DNA from: an uncultured Tateyamaria sp.
Lineage (GTDB): Bacteria; Pseudomonadota; Alphaproteobacteria; Rhodobacterales; Rhodobacteraceae
DNA: 64,000 nt
Assembly: GCF_947503045.1 (NCBI RefSeq)
Contig: NZ_CANNCF010000001.1
Location: 1,054,001-1,118,000, forward strand
Direction: 5' to 3'
Shown piece after piece: positions 32,668 through 42,249 of the stretch. Both the position numbers and the translations under genes were made by a program. The notes below the pieces were generated by a model. That model did not search any database. It had not been told where the DNA came from and saw only the letters and a list, made by a program, of their open reading frames with translations. Position 1 is the stretch's first letter. Each line of letters opens with the position of its first letter.

Positions 32668-34545
32668 TCAGGCCCGTTTGGGTTCGTCCTGCCGGGCGGA
32701 GAGTGAAACTTCGAGGTCCTTTTCCAACTCGCGCGCGCGCGCCACATAGGCGTCGTTCTTGGAGGTGGGGATGCTTGGATCCCACAGCTCGGCGAGTTGA
32801 CGCACCGCGTCCCGGTCATGGGTATAGAACAGGTGTTCGGCCTCGGCCGCTTCGTATTCGCTGAGACCCAGGTTTTCGAGCGCATAGCGCCCGGCCCGCA
32901 GCGAGGAATCAAACATCTCGCGCACGATATCATCCGCCCCCGCTTGATAGAGGTTGTAGACATGCACCCGGTCATAGGCCCGCGCGATGATATGGATGTC
33001 GGGCCGCACCTTGCGCGCATAGGCCACAAGCCGCGTGGCGGCCTTTGCATCATCGAGCGCAACCACGAGGATGCTGGCGGTGTCGATTCCGGCGGCATGC
33101 AGAATGTCGGGGCGGCTGGGATCACCCAGAAAACTCTTGAACCCGAACCGGCGCATCAGGGCGATGGTTTCCATGTCGTGATCCAGCACCACCGTCTTGA
33201 AGCCCGTGCCTTGCAGCAGCCGGTTCACGATCTGCCCAAACCGCCCGATCCCTGCGATGATGACAGGGCCTTGTTCATCGATCTCGTCGGCCTCGATTTC
33301 GCCATGGCTTTCGGCCATGCGTTTGGAAATCACCTCATAAAGGATGAACAGCAGCGGTGTGATCAGCATCGTCAGCGCAATGACCAGCAGCAGGGTTTCG
33401 GCCACCGATTGCGGGATGACACCCTGACCGACCGAAAACGCGGCCAAAACAAAGCCAAACTCGCCCGCCTGCGCAAGGCCGAGAGTGAACAGCCAGCGAT
33501 CCCGCCCCCTGATTTTGAAGGTGACGGCCAGAATATAAAGCACAAGTCCCTTGAGAAAGATCACCAGCAGCGCCATCGACAACAGTGCAGGCCAGTCCGC
33601 AAACAGAAGGGCAAAGTTGATGCCCGCCCCTACGGTGATAAAGAACAGACCCAGAAGTAGGCCCTTGAACGGTTCGAGGTCGGTTTCCAGCTCGTGACGG
33701 AATTCAGAGCTGGCCAGCACCACACCGGCCAGAAACGCTCCCAGCGCAGGCGAGAGGCCCACGAGCATCATCAGGAACGAAATCGACACGACGATCAGCA
33801 GGGCAAGGGCCGTGTACATCTCGCGCAGGCGCGCGGCGTGGATAAAGCGGAACACGGGCCGGGTGAGGAAAATGCCCGCCAGAATGACTGCCGCCACTGC
33901 GCCGATGGTCACAAGGGTCACACCCCATGCAGGCAGCCCGTCCACAAGGCTGAGCGTGCCGTGCCCGTGGCCGCCGCCGTGATCGTCATTGGCCAGCCCG
34001 ATCGATCCGTCAGGTGCGATCTGCACCGGCAGGGTGACCGCGATCAGCGGCAGAAAGGCAAGGATCGGGATCACCGCGATGTCCTGCGTCAGCAGCACCG
34101 AGAACACGGAGCGTCCGCCGCCCGTCTGCATCAGCCCCTTTTCCGACAGGGTCTGCAGCACGATGGCCGTCGAGGACAGGGCCAGCGTGAGGCCAATGGC
34201 CAGCGCCACGCCCCAGGGCTGGTCGTAGGCCATCGCCACGCCCATCAGTGCAAGCGTCGACAGCACCACCTGCGCGCCGCCCAGCCCCAGCAGCTTGTGC
34301 CGCATGTCCCAAAGCGCGCGGGGTTCAAGCTCGAGCCCGATCAGGAACAGCATCATCACCACGCCAAATTCGGCAAAGTGCTGCAAATCCTCGGTCTCGG
34401 CCCCGACGAGGCCCAGAACCGGCCCGATCAGGATGCCAGCTGCCAGATAGCCCAGCACCGAGCCCAACCCAAGCCGCGCGGCTATGGGCACGGCCAGCAC
34501 GGCGGCTGCCAGATAGATCGATGCCTGATAGAGAAAGCTTTCCAT
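32668..34545 (-). CDS. Kef-type monovalent cation:proton antiporter (CPA2) with RCK domain
   Basis: 625 residues. The first ~395 form the CPA2 transporter core of about 12 membrane segments, with LGYLAAGILIGP, LTQDIAVIPILA (the Asp of the ion site) and AFLAGVVLASSEFRHELETD. A histidine/glycine-rich loop (DDHGGGHGHG) lies near residue 200. From about 420 a Rossmann-like RCK/TrkA-N domain follows (VIIAGIGRFGQIVNRLLQGT). It expels K+ in exchange for protons, gated by nucleotide or glutathione adducts. ATG 34545 has AGGGG at good spacing; 34551 is the alternative. Confidence 0.92.
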   Translation of the reverse strand: MESFLYQASIYLAAAVLAVPIAARLGLGSVLGYLAAGILIGPVLGLVGAETEDLQHFAEFGVVMMLFLIGLELEPRALWDMRHKLLGLGGAQVVLSTLALMGVAMAYDQPWGVALAIGLTLALSSTAIVLQTLSEKGLMQTGGGRSVFSVLLTQDIAVIPILAFLPLIAVTLPVQIAPDGSIGLANDDHGGGHGHGTLSLVDGLPAWGVTLVTIGAVAAVILAGIFLTRPVFRFIHAARLREMYTALALLIVVSISFLMMLVGLSPALGAFLAGVVLASSEFRHELETDLEPFKGLLLGLFFITVGAGINFALLFADWPALLSMALLVIFLKGLVLYILAVTFKIRGRDRWLFTLGLAQAGEFGFVLAAFSVGQGVIPQSVAETLLLVIALTMLITPLLFILYEVISKRMAESHGEIEADEIDEQGPVIIAGIGRFGQIVNRLLQGTGFKTVVLDHDMETIALMRRFGFKSFLGDPSRPDILHAAGIDTASILVVALDDAKAATRLVAYARKVRPDIHIIARAYDRVHVYNLYQAGADDIVREMFDSSLRAGRYALENLGLSEYEAAEAEHLFYTHDRDAVRQLAELWDPSIPTSKNDAYVARARELEKDLEVSLSARQDEPKRA

Positions 34546-34673
34546 GACCATGGCCCCTGAGGTTGGCCTGAGGATGTGAGGCTTTGGCCCCGAGTACAAC
34601 CGGCAACACGCATGAAAGGCCGACAAAGCCATGCAATCGGTGACGCGATGCGCGATTTTGTGCGAGGGTCGGC

Positions 34674-35129
34674 TCAGGTCGGCAAGGGGCCGTCCCGTTT
34701 CAGCTGGTCCATCACGATCTGGCTGTGCACCCGCGCGACGGCAGGGTGGGGCAGCAGCACGTCGTGGATCAACCGGTTAAGCGCGCTCAGATCGGCGCAA
34801 TAGACCCGCAAGAGGTAATCCGCATCGCCGGTCATCGCCCAGGCGCTGGTAATTTCGGGCCGTGTGTCGAGCAGGCGGGCAAAGCTGGCAGAATGTTCCG
34901 GCCCGTGGGTGCTGAGGTGGACCTGCACGAACCCCTGCACACTCAGTCCCAGCCGCGTGGCATCAAGGCGAGCGACATAACCTTCGATATAGCCCTCGGC
35001 CTCCAGCCGCTGGCGACGGCGCCCGATCTGGCTGGCCGACAGGTTCAGCTGCTCGCTCAACTCTTGGGCGGTGAGGTGGGCATTGTGCTGAAGAGCGGCC
35101 AGAAGGCGGGAATCAGTGGAATCAAGCAT
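34674..35129 (-). CDS. Lrp/AsnC-family regulator
   Basis: 151 residues: N-terminal HTH (LDSTDSRLLAALQHNAHLTA with LNLSASQIGRRRQRLEAEGYI) and a RAM ligand-binding domain (VQGFVQVHLSTHG, ITSAWAMTGDADYLLRVYCA). It is divergent from hpd, the usual place of the Lrp-type regulator of tyrosine catabolism, so it probably controls hpd in response to an aromatic amino acid. The 137-bp intergenic region is comparatively AT-rich but shows no single clear operator. Confidence 0.92.
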   Translation of the reverse strand: MLDSTDSRLLAALQHNAHLTAQELSEQLNLSASQIGRRRQRLEAEGYIEGYVARLDATRLGLSVQGFVQVHLSTHGPEHSASFARLLDTRPEITSAWAMTGDADYLLRVYCADLSALNRLIHDVLLPHPAVARVHSQIVMDQLKRDGPLPT

Positions 35130-35266
35130 GTGCGATCATTCCTGCATGGTTGTAGGGAATTATGCGGGAAGCGTGCATGATTTGGAAGTTCGGAGCGTTG
35201 ATTTGCGCACAAAATGCACCGATGGCGGTGTAAACTGCGCGAAATCGCCTTGTCAGGAGACGCAGC

Positions 35267-36361
35267 ATGGGTCCTTTTCCGCACGATGCCCCGAAATCAG
35301 AGATCACCGAAGCCAACCCAATGGGCACGGACGGGTTCGAGTTTGTCGAATTCGCCCATTCCGACCCAGAAGAGCTGCGCACCGTGTTCACGCGCATGGG
35401 ATACAAGAAGGTGGCCCGTCACAAGACCAAGGCCATCGAGCTGTGGCAGCAGGGCGACATCACCTATGTGCTGAACGCCGAGCCGAACAGCTTTGGCGCG
35501 CGCTTTGTCGAGGCGCACGGGCCCTGCGCGCCGTCCATGGGCTGGCGGATCGTGGATGCGCAGGCCGCCTTTGAGCGGGCGCTGTCACTCGGGGCTGAGC
35601 CTTACGAGGGCGATGACAAGGTCCTGGACGTGCCTGCGATCTACGGGATCGGGGGCAGCCTGATCTATTTCGTGGACCAGTATTATGACACCTCGCCGTA
35701 CAATGACGAATACGAGTGGCTCGAACAATCCAAGCCGCGCGGCGTCGGGTTCTTCTACCTCGATCACCTCACCCACAACGTCCACAAGGGCAATATGGAC
35801 ACGTGGTTCCGTTTTTACGGAGACCTGTTCAACTTCAAGGAAATCCGCTTTTTCGACATCGAGGGCAAATTCACCGGGCTGCTCAGTCGGGCGCTGACCT
35901 CGCCTTGCGGTCGCATCCGTATCCCGATCAATGAAGACCGGGGCGAGACCGGGCAGATCGTGGCCTATCTCAACAAATACAAGGGCGAGGGCATCCAGCA
36001 CATCGCAGTGGGCTCGGACGACATCTATGACAGCACCGACGCGATTGCGGAAAACGGGCTCAAGTTCATGCCCGGTCCACCGGATGCCTACTACGATCTG
36101 AGCAAATCGCGCGTTGTCGGCCATGAAGAGCCGCTGGACCGGATGCGCAAGCACGGCATCCTGATTGATGGCGAAGGCGTCGTGGATGGCGGTGAGACCA
36201 AGATCCTGCTGCAGATATTCTCGAAAACCGTGATCGGACCGATCTTTTTCGAGTTCATCCAGCGCAAAGGCGATGACGGTTTCGGAGAGGGGAACTTCAA
36301 AGCGCTCTTCGAAAGCATCGAGCAGGAACAGATCGACAGCGGAGAGCTGGCCGCCGAGTAG
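35267..36361 (+). CDS. hpd: 4-Hydroxyphenylpyruvate dioxygenase
   Basis: 364 residues. Two vicinal-oxygen-chelate domains; the iron ligands are His in YLDHLTHNVHKG, His in GIQHIAVGSDD and Glu in GPIFFEFIQRKGD. It converts 4-hydroxyphenylpyruvate to homogentisate in tyrosine breakdown. CAGGAGA ahead of the ATG is a good ribosome site. Divergent from the Lrp-type gene, its likely regulator. Maleylacetoacetate-pathway genes (hmgA and others) are not adjacent. Followed by two hairpins. Confidence 0.96.
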   Translation: MGPFPHDAPKSEITEANPMGTDGFEFVEFAHSDPEELRTVFTRMGYKKVARHKTKAIELWQQGDITYVLNAEPNSFGARFVEAHGPCAPSMGWRIVDAQAAFERALSLGAEPYEGDDKVLDVPAIYGIGGSLIYFVDQYYDTSPYNDEYEWLEQSKPRGVGFFYLDHLTHNVHKGNMDTWFRFYGDLFNFKEIRFFDIEGKFTGLLSRALTSPCGRIRIPINEDRGETGQIVAYLNKYKGEGIQHIAVGSDDIYDSTDAIAENGLKFMPGPPDAYYDLSKSRVVGHEEPLDRMRKHGILIDGEGVVDGGETKILLQIFSKTVIGPIFFEFIQRKGDDGFGEGNFKALFESIEQEQIDSGELAAE

Positions 36362-36367
36362 GGCGGC

Positions 36368-36411
36368 GTTTTCTGATATCAGAAAACCGGGCGGAAACCG
36401 TGCCGGTTTCC
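36368..36411. terminator. Two hairpins between convergent hpd and the PilM/PilP-like gene
   Basis: GTTTTCTGATATCAGAAAAC (36368-36387) is a perfect 20-bp palindrome starting 6 bp after the hpd stop. GGAAACCG (36393-36400) pairs with CGGTTTCC (36404-36411), 2 bp from the opposing gene's stop. A bidirectional termination region. Confidence 0.75.
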
Positions 36412-36413
36412 GT

Positions 36414-39056
36414 TCAGCCCTGCGGCATCTTCAGCACCAGATTGCGCCCGCTTTTCTGATAGCGCAGCTCGGAATCGCCAATGGCTGATACACGGCCTCC
36501 GTCGAAACGATCCCCCACTTCGACCTTTTGATACCGCCCGTTTGGCAGGCGCACCAAAGCGCGCCGGTTGGACGGGGTGCCATAGACCCCGATCAGGTTC
36601 ACGCGACGCAGGTTGATCGCGTTGCGCACGGTTGCTTCGCGCGCAACGGAAGCCGTGGAGGGAATGGAAGGTGTGACCGTGCGCGGCGCAACGGAGGCCA
36701 CGCGCGCAGGCGCCGGGGTCGCTGCCGGTGCGGGGGTGGCGCGCGCGACGATCCGCTGGAAATTGCGTGGCCGGGTTTCTGGGCGCAGAGAGGAGGCTGC
36801 GGCAAGGGCTGAAGGTGGTGCCTCTTCCTCGACCTCTTCGCGCTGCAAATCATCCGCCTCTTGCGGTGCTTGCGGGCGCAGGCGCGGGCGCAGACCGGCC
36901 AGTTCGCTGCGCGACAGCCCGCCCAGCGTGGCCCGTTCGTTCTGTTCGACCAAATCGGTCGGGCGCAGTTGCGGACGTATTTGGGTCACGACGGATATGT
37001 TGGGGTTCACCGCCTCGCCGGTTTCAAGCCGCACAAGCGACGCGGGCGGTTCGACCGGGGGACGTCCCAGATAGACGGTAAACCCATCCGGGCTGAGCGC
37101 GCCCTCGATTGTCGGAATGATGCGCCCTTGCGCGTCGCGGGCGAAATTCGTACCCGCTGCCGCCGGAGAGGTCACAAGCGCCAACTGGCGGTCCGTCTGG
37201 AACGAGGCTGCGCTGGGCAGGGCAACCGCATCAAGCGCCGGACTGACCGGGTCGATGCCGGTCACATAGAGGTCTTCGATCTCGATCAGGCCGGTGGGGG
37301 CGGGCACCTCTGGTGCCTTGGGCCAGATGCCGGTGACCGCATAACGCGCCTCGAGTGCTGCGGCGTCCAGTTCTTCGGGTGCAACCGGGTCGGGCAACGG
37401 GTCGCGCAGCGCGTCGAGCACGGCGGCATCCTCGGCACTCAGCCCATCCTCGCTGAGGCTGTCGTTGAGTGCGGCCACAACGACGCCATCAGCCGCTGCC
37501 TCGACATCCGGTTCCAATTCGGTGGTCGCCCCGACATCTTCGGCCAAAGACGCGCGGGTGTCGTCCGGGAGGGTCGAAGCCAGCGTGCGTTCCTGACGGG
37601 GGAACAGGCGCGCGAGCCCCTCATCCAGAAACACCGAAGCCCAGGCCGCGACACCGGCCAGAAACACCAGCAGCACCGCCATCAGGATCAGGCCCAGATA
37701 GCGGGGCTTTCCACCCACAGCACCGTCGCCGCGCGCGCCAAACACGGTCATCCGCTCGGTTTCGAGCGTCGCTTTTCCGGACCGGTCGGCATTTGCGACA
37801 ACGCGGGCGGCGGCACGCGGGCTTGCCTCGTCCGTTGTTGGAGGTGCCTTGCGCCGCGACAGGAACCCGCCGGCGCGGGATTTGGCGGGCGTGACCAGCG
37901 GGGGCGCGGCCCGGTCTTCGGGCGCTGCCGCCAGAGGGGGCGGGCTTGGGCGCAGGCTGTCGGTTGCCGATTTGGGAGGTACAGACAGGTTGATCTCTTC
38001 CGGCGCCTTGCGGGGCGGCGGCGGGTCTGCATCGGTGGCTTTGTCTTGCCCCGATGGAGGCGCAGTCAGCGGCGGTGTTGTGCGCGCAGGTGCTTTGTCT
38101 CGCGACACACCGCCAAGGCGCAGAGGCGCGGCGGTGGAGGACGGATCCTGTCGCCGCCGCGTGGCGAACCCAAGCAGCGGCGGGGTTGTCGTTTCAACTT
38201 CTGCTTCGGCGGCACTTGGGGTGTCATCCGCTGCTTGAGGTGCCGCATCTGTTGCGGGCTCGTCGATGGGCAGGACCGGCGCAGTGACGTTGGCTGCAAT
38301 GACGGGTGAGACTTCGGGCGTTTCCGCCTCTGGTTCGTCTTCAGGTGCAGGTGCGGGGGGAGCGGGCTCAGGCGCAGCTTCGCTCTCTTCCGGCTCTGGC
38401 GTTGCCTCGCTCACTTCGGGGGCGGGATCAGGCGGTGTGTCCTCTTTGACGGGCTCCGGCGCGGGTGCCTCTGCAATTGGCTCAACGACTGGCGGCGCGG
38501 ATTCTTCCGGCTTGTCCACGATGACAACGCGCACGCCATCAGGCTCGACCTCGGTACCGGGCGGTAGGGCCGTTCCGGCATGGGCGGTGGGGCCAAAGAA
38601 CGGCTCGCCCAGAAACTCCGCCCCGATCCCGGCGGCAACAAAGCTGAGCGGGGTAAAACCGTGCTGGACGGCAAAGTCTTCGGCCTCTTGCAGGGTCTCG
38701 CGGGCAACGGCGGCCACGTGGGTCGCATCGCCATCGGGCGAGATGTCAAAGGCCAGCGCGTCCACCGGGTAGGGGGTCGCGCCGTCCAGGGCCACGCGCG
38801 CAGCGGCGCGCCGGGCCGCGTCGTCCATGCCGGGAGTATCGATGGTCAGATATTTGATCTGCTCATCCGGGATGATCAGCTTGGTGCTGAGCGTTCCGGA
38901 GGCCACCGCCTCACCGCTTTTGCGCAGGTCGGCCAGCGCATCGCCCAAGGTTGGGTCGGACACCGACACTTCGCCCAAGCGATGCCAGCCACCCGCAGCG
39001 CGCTGCAGCAGGCGGATCCCGTCAAAGGACAAGGACAGCGCAAATTCAGGCTTCAT
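36414..39056 (-). CDS. Large single-pass protein with PilM-like N-terminus and PilP-like C-terminus
   Basis: 880 residues. The first ~165 (LSLSFDGIRLLQRAAGGWHR, TKLIIPDEQIKYLTIDTPGM, TPYPVDALAFDISPDG) resemble the actin-like ATPase fold of PilM/GspL. Then comes a very long Pro/Ala/Glu-rich linker (about 180-430), one membrane segment near 455-475 (LGLILMAVLLVFLAGVAAWA), a further acidic stretch, and a C-terminal domain LIGVYGTPSNRRALVRLPNG with YQKVEVGDRFDGGRVSAIGD like PilP/GspC. It would link cytoplasm and periplasm as in type IV pilus or type II secretion assembly, yet no pilus genes are nearby. I know homologues in roseobacters mis-named as translation initiation factor 2. Confidence 0.72.
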   Translation of the reverse strand: MKPEFALSLSFDGIRLLQRAAGGWHRLGEVSVSDPTLGDALADLRKSGEAVASGTLSTKLIIPDEQIKYLTIDTPGMDDAARRAAARVALDGATPYPVDALAFDISPDGDATHVAAVARETLQEAEDFAVQHGFTPLSFVAAGIGAEFLGEPFFGPTAHAGTALPPGTEVEPDGVRVVIVDKPEESAPPVVEPIAEAPAPEPVKEDTPPDPAPEVSEATPEPEESEAAPEPAPPAPAPEDEPEAETPEVSPVIAANVTAPVLPIDEPATDAAPQAADDTPSAAEAEVETTTPPLLGFATRRRQDPSSTAAPLRLGGVSRDKAPARTTPPLTAPPSGQDKATDADPPPPRKAPEEINLSVPPKSATDSLRPSPPPLAAAPEDRAAPPLVTPAKSRAGGFLSRRKAPPTTDEASPRAAARVVANADRSGKATLETERMTVFGARGDGAVGGKPRYLGLILMAVLLVFLAGVAAWASVFLDEGLARLFPRQERTLASTLPDDTRASLAEDVGATTELEPDVEAAADGVVVAALNDSLSEDGLSAEDAAVLDALRDPLPDPVAPEELDAAALEARYAVTGIWPKAPEVPAPTGLIEIEDLYVTGIDPVSPALDAVALPSAASFQTDRQLALVTSPAAAGTNFARDAQGRIIPTIEGALSPDGFTVYLGRPPVEPPASLVRLETGEAVNPNISVVTQIRPQLRPTDLVEQNERATLGGLSRSELAGLRPRLRPQAPQEADDLQREEVEEEAPPSALAAASSLRPETRPRNFQRIVARATPAPAATPAPARVASVAPRTVTPSIPSTASVAREATVRNAINLRRVNLIGVYGTPSNRRALVRLPNGRYQKVEVGDRFDGGRVSAIGDSELRYQKSGRNLVLKMPQG

Positions 39057-39199
39057 GGTCGGCCCTTAGCAAGTTTGGTGCAGGGATGAAACGCACCTCT
39101 CAGTCGTACTTAGGATAAAGCAGGACTTTGCCCATGCAAAGTAAAAGCCGTGTACGGCCCTGCGCGCCCAATCGGGTACATGCGCAGGGACGCATAGGG

Positions 39200-40492
39200 T
39201 TAGCTCGCGGCCTTGGACAGGGCCTGATCCAGATCTGCGATCAGGTCGTTGACATCTTCGGTCCCGATCGAGACGCGCACGACTTCGGGGGCGGCCCCGG
39301 CAGCGCGCTGTTGTTCGACCGTCAACTGGCGGTGCGTGGTCGAAGCCGAGTGGATGATCAGCGAACGCGCATCCCCAAGGTTGGCCACGTGGCTGAAGAT
39401 CTCCAGCGCGTTGACAAGCTTGACGCAGGCCTCGTAGCCACCCTTGATCGCAAAGGTGAACAGCCCGCCCGCACCGCGCGGGCAAATCTTGGCCACACGG
39501 TCATAATAGGGCGAGGATTTCAGACCTGCATAGGTGACGTATTCGACCCGGTCATCCGCTTCGAGCCAGTTGGCGATCTTGACCGCGTTTTCGACATGGC
39601 GGTCCATGCGCAGGGAAAGGGTTTCGGTGCCCATCAGCGTATAGTGTGCTGCTTGCGGGTTCATCGTCATACCCAGATCGCGCAAGCCGATGGCGATCCC
39701 GTGGAAGGTAAAGGCGAGCGGGCCGAACGTCTCGTGAAACTTGAGCCCGTGATAGGCCTGTTCCGGCTGGGACAGGGATGGGAACTTGTCATTTGCGGAC
39801 CAGTCGAACTTGCCGGAATCCACCACGCAGCCGCCCGTCACGGTGCCGTTGCCGGTGAGGTATTTGGTGGTCGAGTGCACAACCAGCGTGGCGCCGTGTT
39901 CGATCGGGCGGCACAGGTAAGGTGTGGCTGTGGTGTTGTCGACTATCAGCGGGATCTCAGCTGCATCCGCAATGGCCGCAATGGCATCGAGATCGGTGAT
40001 GTAGCCGCCGGGGTTGGCGATGGATTCGCAGAAGACCGCGCGGGTCTTGTCGTTGATCGCTGCCTTGACCGCATCGAGATCGTCAAAGTCGACAAATGTC
40101 GCCTCCCAGCCGAAGCGTTTGATGGTGTGGCTGAACTGCGTGACGGTGCCGCCGTAAAGGCGGGTCGAGACGACAACGTTCATGCCCGGCGACATCAGCG
40201 GAAACAGCGCCATGATCTGCGCTGCGTGACCCGAGGAGCAGCACACGCCGCCCACGCCGCCTTCGAGCGTGGCAATGCGTTCCTGCAGCACGGCGACCGT
40301 GGGGTTGGTCAGGCGGGAATAGATGTATCCGACCTCCTGCAGGTTAAAGAGGGCGGCGGCGTGTTCGGCGTCGCGAAACACATAGGCCGTGGTCTGATAG
40401 ATCGGCGTCTGGCGCGACCCGGTGGCCGGGTCAGGGCGGGCGCCTGCGTGAATTTGAAGGGTGTCAAAGCCGTATTTCGGACCGTCGGTCAT
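39200..40492 (-). CDS. metY: O-acetylhomoserine sulfhydrylase (MetY)
   Basis: 430 residues, the length of the O-acetyl-L-homoserine branch of Cys/Met PLP enzymes. The PLP lysine is in VVHSTTKYLTGNG; YSRLTNPTVAVLQERIATLE and SSGHAAQIMALFPLM are typical. It makes homocysteine (or methionine) from O-acetylhomoserine and sulfide in the cytoplasm, and so is a step downstream of the hom product seen at the left edge. A hairpin lies directly before the ribosome site (40503-40544). No classical SAM-II or SAH riboswitch motif could be recognised. Confidence 0.93.
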   Translation of the reverse strand: MTDGPKYGFDTLQIHAGARPDPATGSRQTPIYQTTAYVFRDAEHAAALFNLQEVGYIYSRLTNPTVAVLQERIATLEGGVGGVCCSSGHAAQIMALFPLMSPGMNVVVSTRLYGGTVTQFSHTIKRFGWEATFVDFDDLDAVKAAINDKTRAVFCESIANPGGYITDLDAIAAIADAAEIPLIVDNTTATPYLCRPIEHGATLVVHSTTKYLTGNGTVTGGCVVDSGKFDWSANDKFPSLSQPEQAYHGLKFHETFGPLAFTFHGIAIGLRDLGMTMNPQAAHYTLMGTETLSLRMDRHVENAVKIANWLEADDRVEYVTYAGLKSSPYYDRVAKICPRGAGGLFTFAIKGGYEACVKLVNALEIFSHVANLGDARSLIIHSASTTHRQLTVEQQRAAGAAPEVVRVSIGTEDVNDLIADLDQALSKAAS

Positions 40493-40502
40493 GTCTGTCT
40501 TC

Positions 40503-40544
40503 CTTTGCCATGGGGCGCTGTGGTTGCGCTATCGATAGGCAAAG
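40503..40544 (-). promoter_or_regulatory. Hairpin in the metY leader, adjacent to the ribosome site
   Basis: On the minus strand CTTTGCC (40544-40538) pairs with GGCAAAG (40509-40503), with an inner GCGC/GCGC stem; the GGAAG ribosome site follows at once. The structure is near enough to affect translation of metY. Not a recognised riboswitch class; covariance is untested. Confidence 0.35.
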
Positions 40545-40620
40545 CGGACGGTCTGGGCAAGGTGGTGGCGCAAGAATTGGCCGCGATCAGCGCAAGGCAG
40601 GGGCCCAGCACCGGGGGATG

Positions 40621-41049
40621 TCAGGCGATCTTGGGCATCGCGATACTGGCGGGCACTTCGGGAAAGGCGAGGACGGTATATTCGACCAATTCGATCCGTG
40701 GAAACAGCGCGCCCGCATCGCGATAGAACACGTAATGCACCTGGCTGGTGCGCAGGCAGACCCCGTCGGCGTTGATGTGATCCCACTCGACCCATACGTT
40801 GGAGTATCCATTCACCGTCAGGCCTTCGGCCAGAATGCGCGGGTTCATCCGGACAATCCCGGCCCGGATGGCCGCATCGCGGTACAGCGACAAGCCCTCT
40901 TTGAGGGTGCAGGCGGCCCCGAACACCTGCAATCCGTCATCTGCATAAAGCGGCATGGGATATGCGAAATGCTCGGCAACAGAATCCAGCCGGTTTTCCC
41001 AAAAGTTCCGTGCCATATTTTCAAGAAATCGAAGGTTGAGATGTGCCAC
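40621..41049 (-). CDS. NTF2-like (SnoaL-type) protein
   Basis: 142 residues. A cone-like alpha+beta NTF2 fold is suggested by ENMARNFWENRLDSVAEHFA followed by YPMPLY, then ILAEGLTVNGYSNVWVEWDH and VCLRTSQVHYVFYRDAG with a final PRIELVEYTVLAFP. The family includes isomerases, hydrolases and non-catalytic ligand binders; no catalytic set can be recognised. It lies upstream of metY on the same strand with a 128-bp gap, so co-transcription is possible but not certain. Confidence 0.7.
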   Translation of the reverse strand: MAHLNLRFLENMARNFWENRLDSVAEHFAYPMPLYADDGLQVFGAACTLKEGLSLYRDAAIRAGIVRMNPRILAEGLTVNGYSNVWVEWDHINADGVCLRTSQVHYVFYRDAGALFPRIELVEYTVLAFPEVPASIAMPKIA

Positions 41050-41166
41050 GACGACGCTCCACCAAAGGTTTTAATTAACTCGCCAGTCAAATAACATTTG
41101 CGCGTCAGTTTTTCACCCGCGTAAATTGAATTGATCGCGGATTCCGAATTTTACGTCGCGTCACAT

Positions 41167-42177
41167 CTAGCGCATCCAGAATCCGTTGGACTTGATGCGG
41201 TTTCGGATCGCCTGTTCCCGGCGGGGCATGGCGTTCTGATCGAACAGGGCGCGCACCTTTGCGCCGCGTCCCTGAAAGACCATGCGCTTGATCGGATCGT
41301 AGCCTTTGAGCACTTTTTTGATCTTGTTGGGGCTGCAAACCTCTTCGAGCGTGTCGATGACAGTTTGTTTTTCGCGCGCGTAAAGCAGCGGGAACAGGCG
41401 GTAGTGACAACTGACGGGCCCGTCGAGATAGGCATGTACATCGCTGTTGCGCCCGCCGCCTAGGCTGTGGATGACCAGCGGCAGCGCCACCTGATCCAGC
41501 CACGGGTCAAGCGACTGGCAGACCAGCGCATCAGGCGGCGTGTCGCGGATATGCAGCGCGTATTCAAGAAACCTTTCGCCAAAGACATGCGGGCATTTGC
41601 CAAAGAAATAGCCCGCATTGAAATAGAGATATCGCTTCCAGTATTCGTCCGGCTCGCTCAGATCGAGGCTGCTTTCGAAATCGAGATCGAAGGCGTCATA
41701 TAACGATTTCCAGATTTCGGTATAGCCGGGTCCATAAAGTTCCAATTTCGGCCACGTGTCGGTGCGCCGCATCGAGGCACTGGGCCGCGCGAAATCGAAT
41801 GGGACATCGGCCAGTTCGCCGGTGATCAGTGTGTCGCTGTCAAAGAATACGAACGGTTCTCCCTTGGGCAAGGCGGAGAGCATTTCGATCTTATTGCCGG
41901 GGGGATAGGTCTGGCCGAAGTGTTTGGACTGAAACGGCACAATTTCCGCACCCTGTTCGGCCAGCGCGTCGCGCACGTCCACCGCATCGATACGCGGATC
42001 CTTGGGCCACAAGGGTCCAGGCTGGGGTTCGCAGATCAGCACCCGTCCTTTGAACTTGGGACTTTTGGCGCGCAGGGACGTCACGAACAGCAACGCTTCA
42101 TAGCTCAGCCGTCCGGATTGGCCGACAAGCGCCACGTTAAACGGTTTTGCCGCCTTTTTTGCGGGTTTGCGTGCCAT
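41167..42177 (-). CDS. Glycosyltransferase-like protein with DxD motif
   Basis: 336 residues. The N-terminus is Lys/Ala-rich (MARKPAKKAAKPFN), then VALVGQSGRLSYEALLFVTS begins a Rossmann-like nucleotide-sugar domain. PFVFFDSDTLITGELAD holds a D-x-D as in retaining family-8-type transferases, and RYLYFNAGYFFGKCPHVFG has the N-A-G seen in that fold. Function in surface glycan synthesis is likely, donor unknown. No glycan cluster is around it. The 72 bp on its upstream side are AT-rich. Family assignment is by pattern only. Confidence 0.6.
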   Translation of the reverse strand: MARKPAKKAAKPFNVALVGQSGRLSYEALLFVTSLRAKSPKFKGRVLICEPQPGPLWPKDPRIDAVDVRDALAEQGAEIVPFQSKHFGQTYPPGNKIEMLSALPKGEPFVFFDSDTLITGELADVPFDFARPSASMRRTDTWPKLELYGPGYTEIWKSLYDAFDLDFESSLDLSEPDEYWKRYLYFNAGYFFGKCPHVFGERFLEYALHIRDTPPDALVCQSLDPWLDQVALPLVIHSLGGGRNSDVHAYLDGPVSCHYRLFPLLYAREKQTVIDTLEEVCSPNKIKKVLKGYDPIKRMVFQGRGAKVRALFDQNAMPRREQAIRNRIKSNGFWMR

Positions 42178-42249
42178 GTTCGCCTGCTCTGAATTCTTTG
42201 TCTTTGGCGCAACTATACAATCATAAGTATTCCGATAAAGCCTCGATCT

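Noticed and set aside
40493-40620. SAM-II or SAH riboswitch before metY
   Set aside because: The conserved sequence blocks of these classes could not be found; only a simple hairpin is present.
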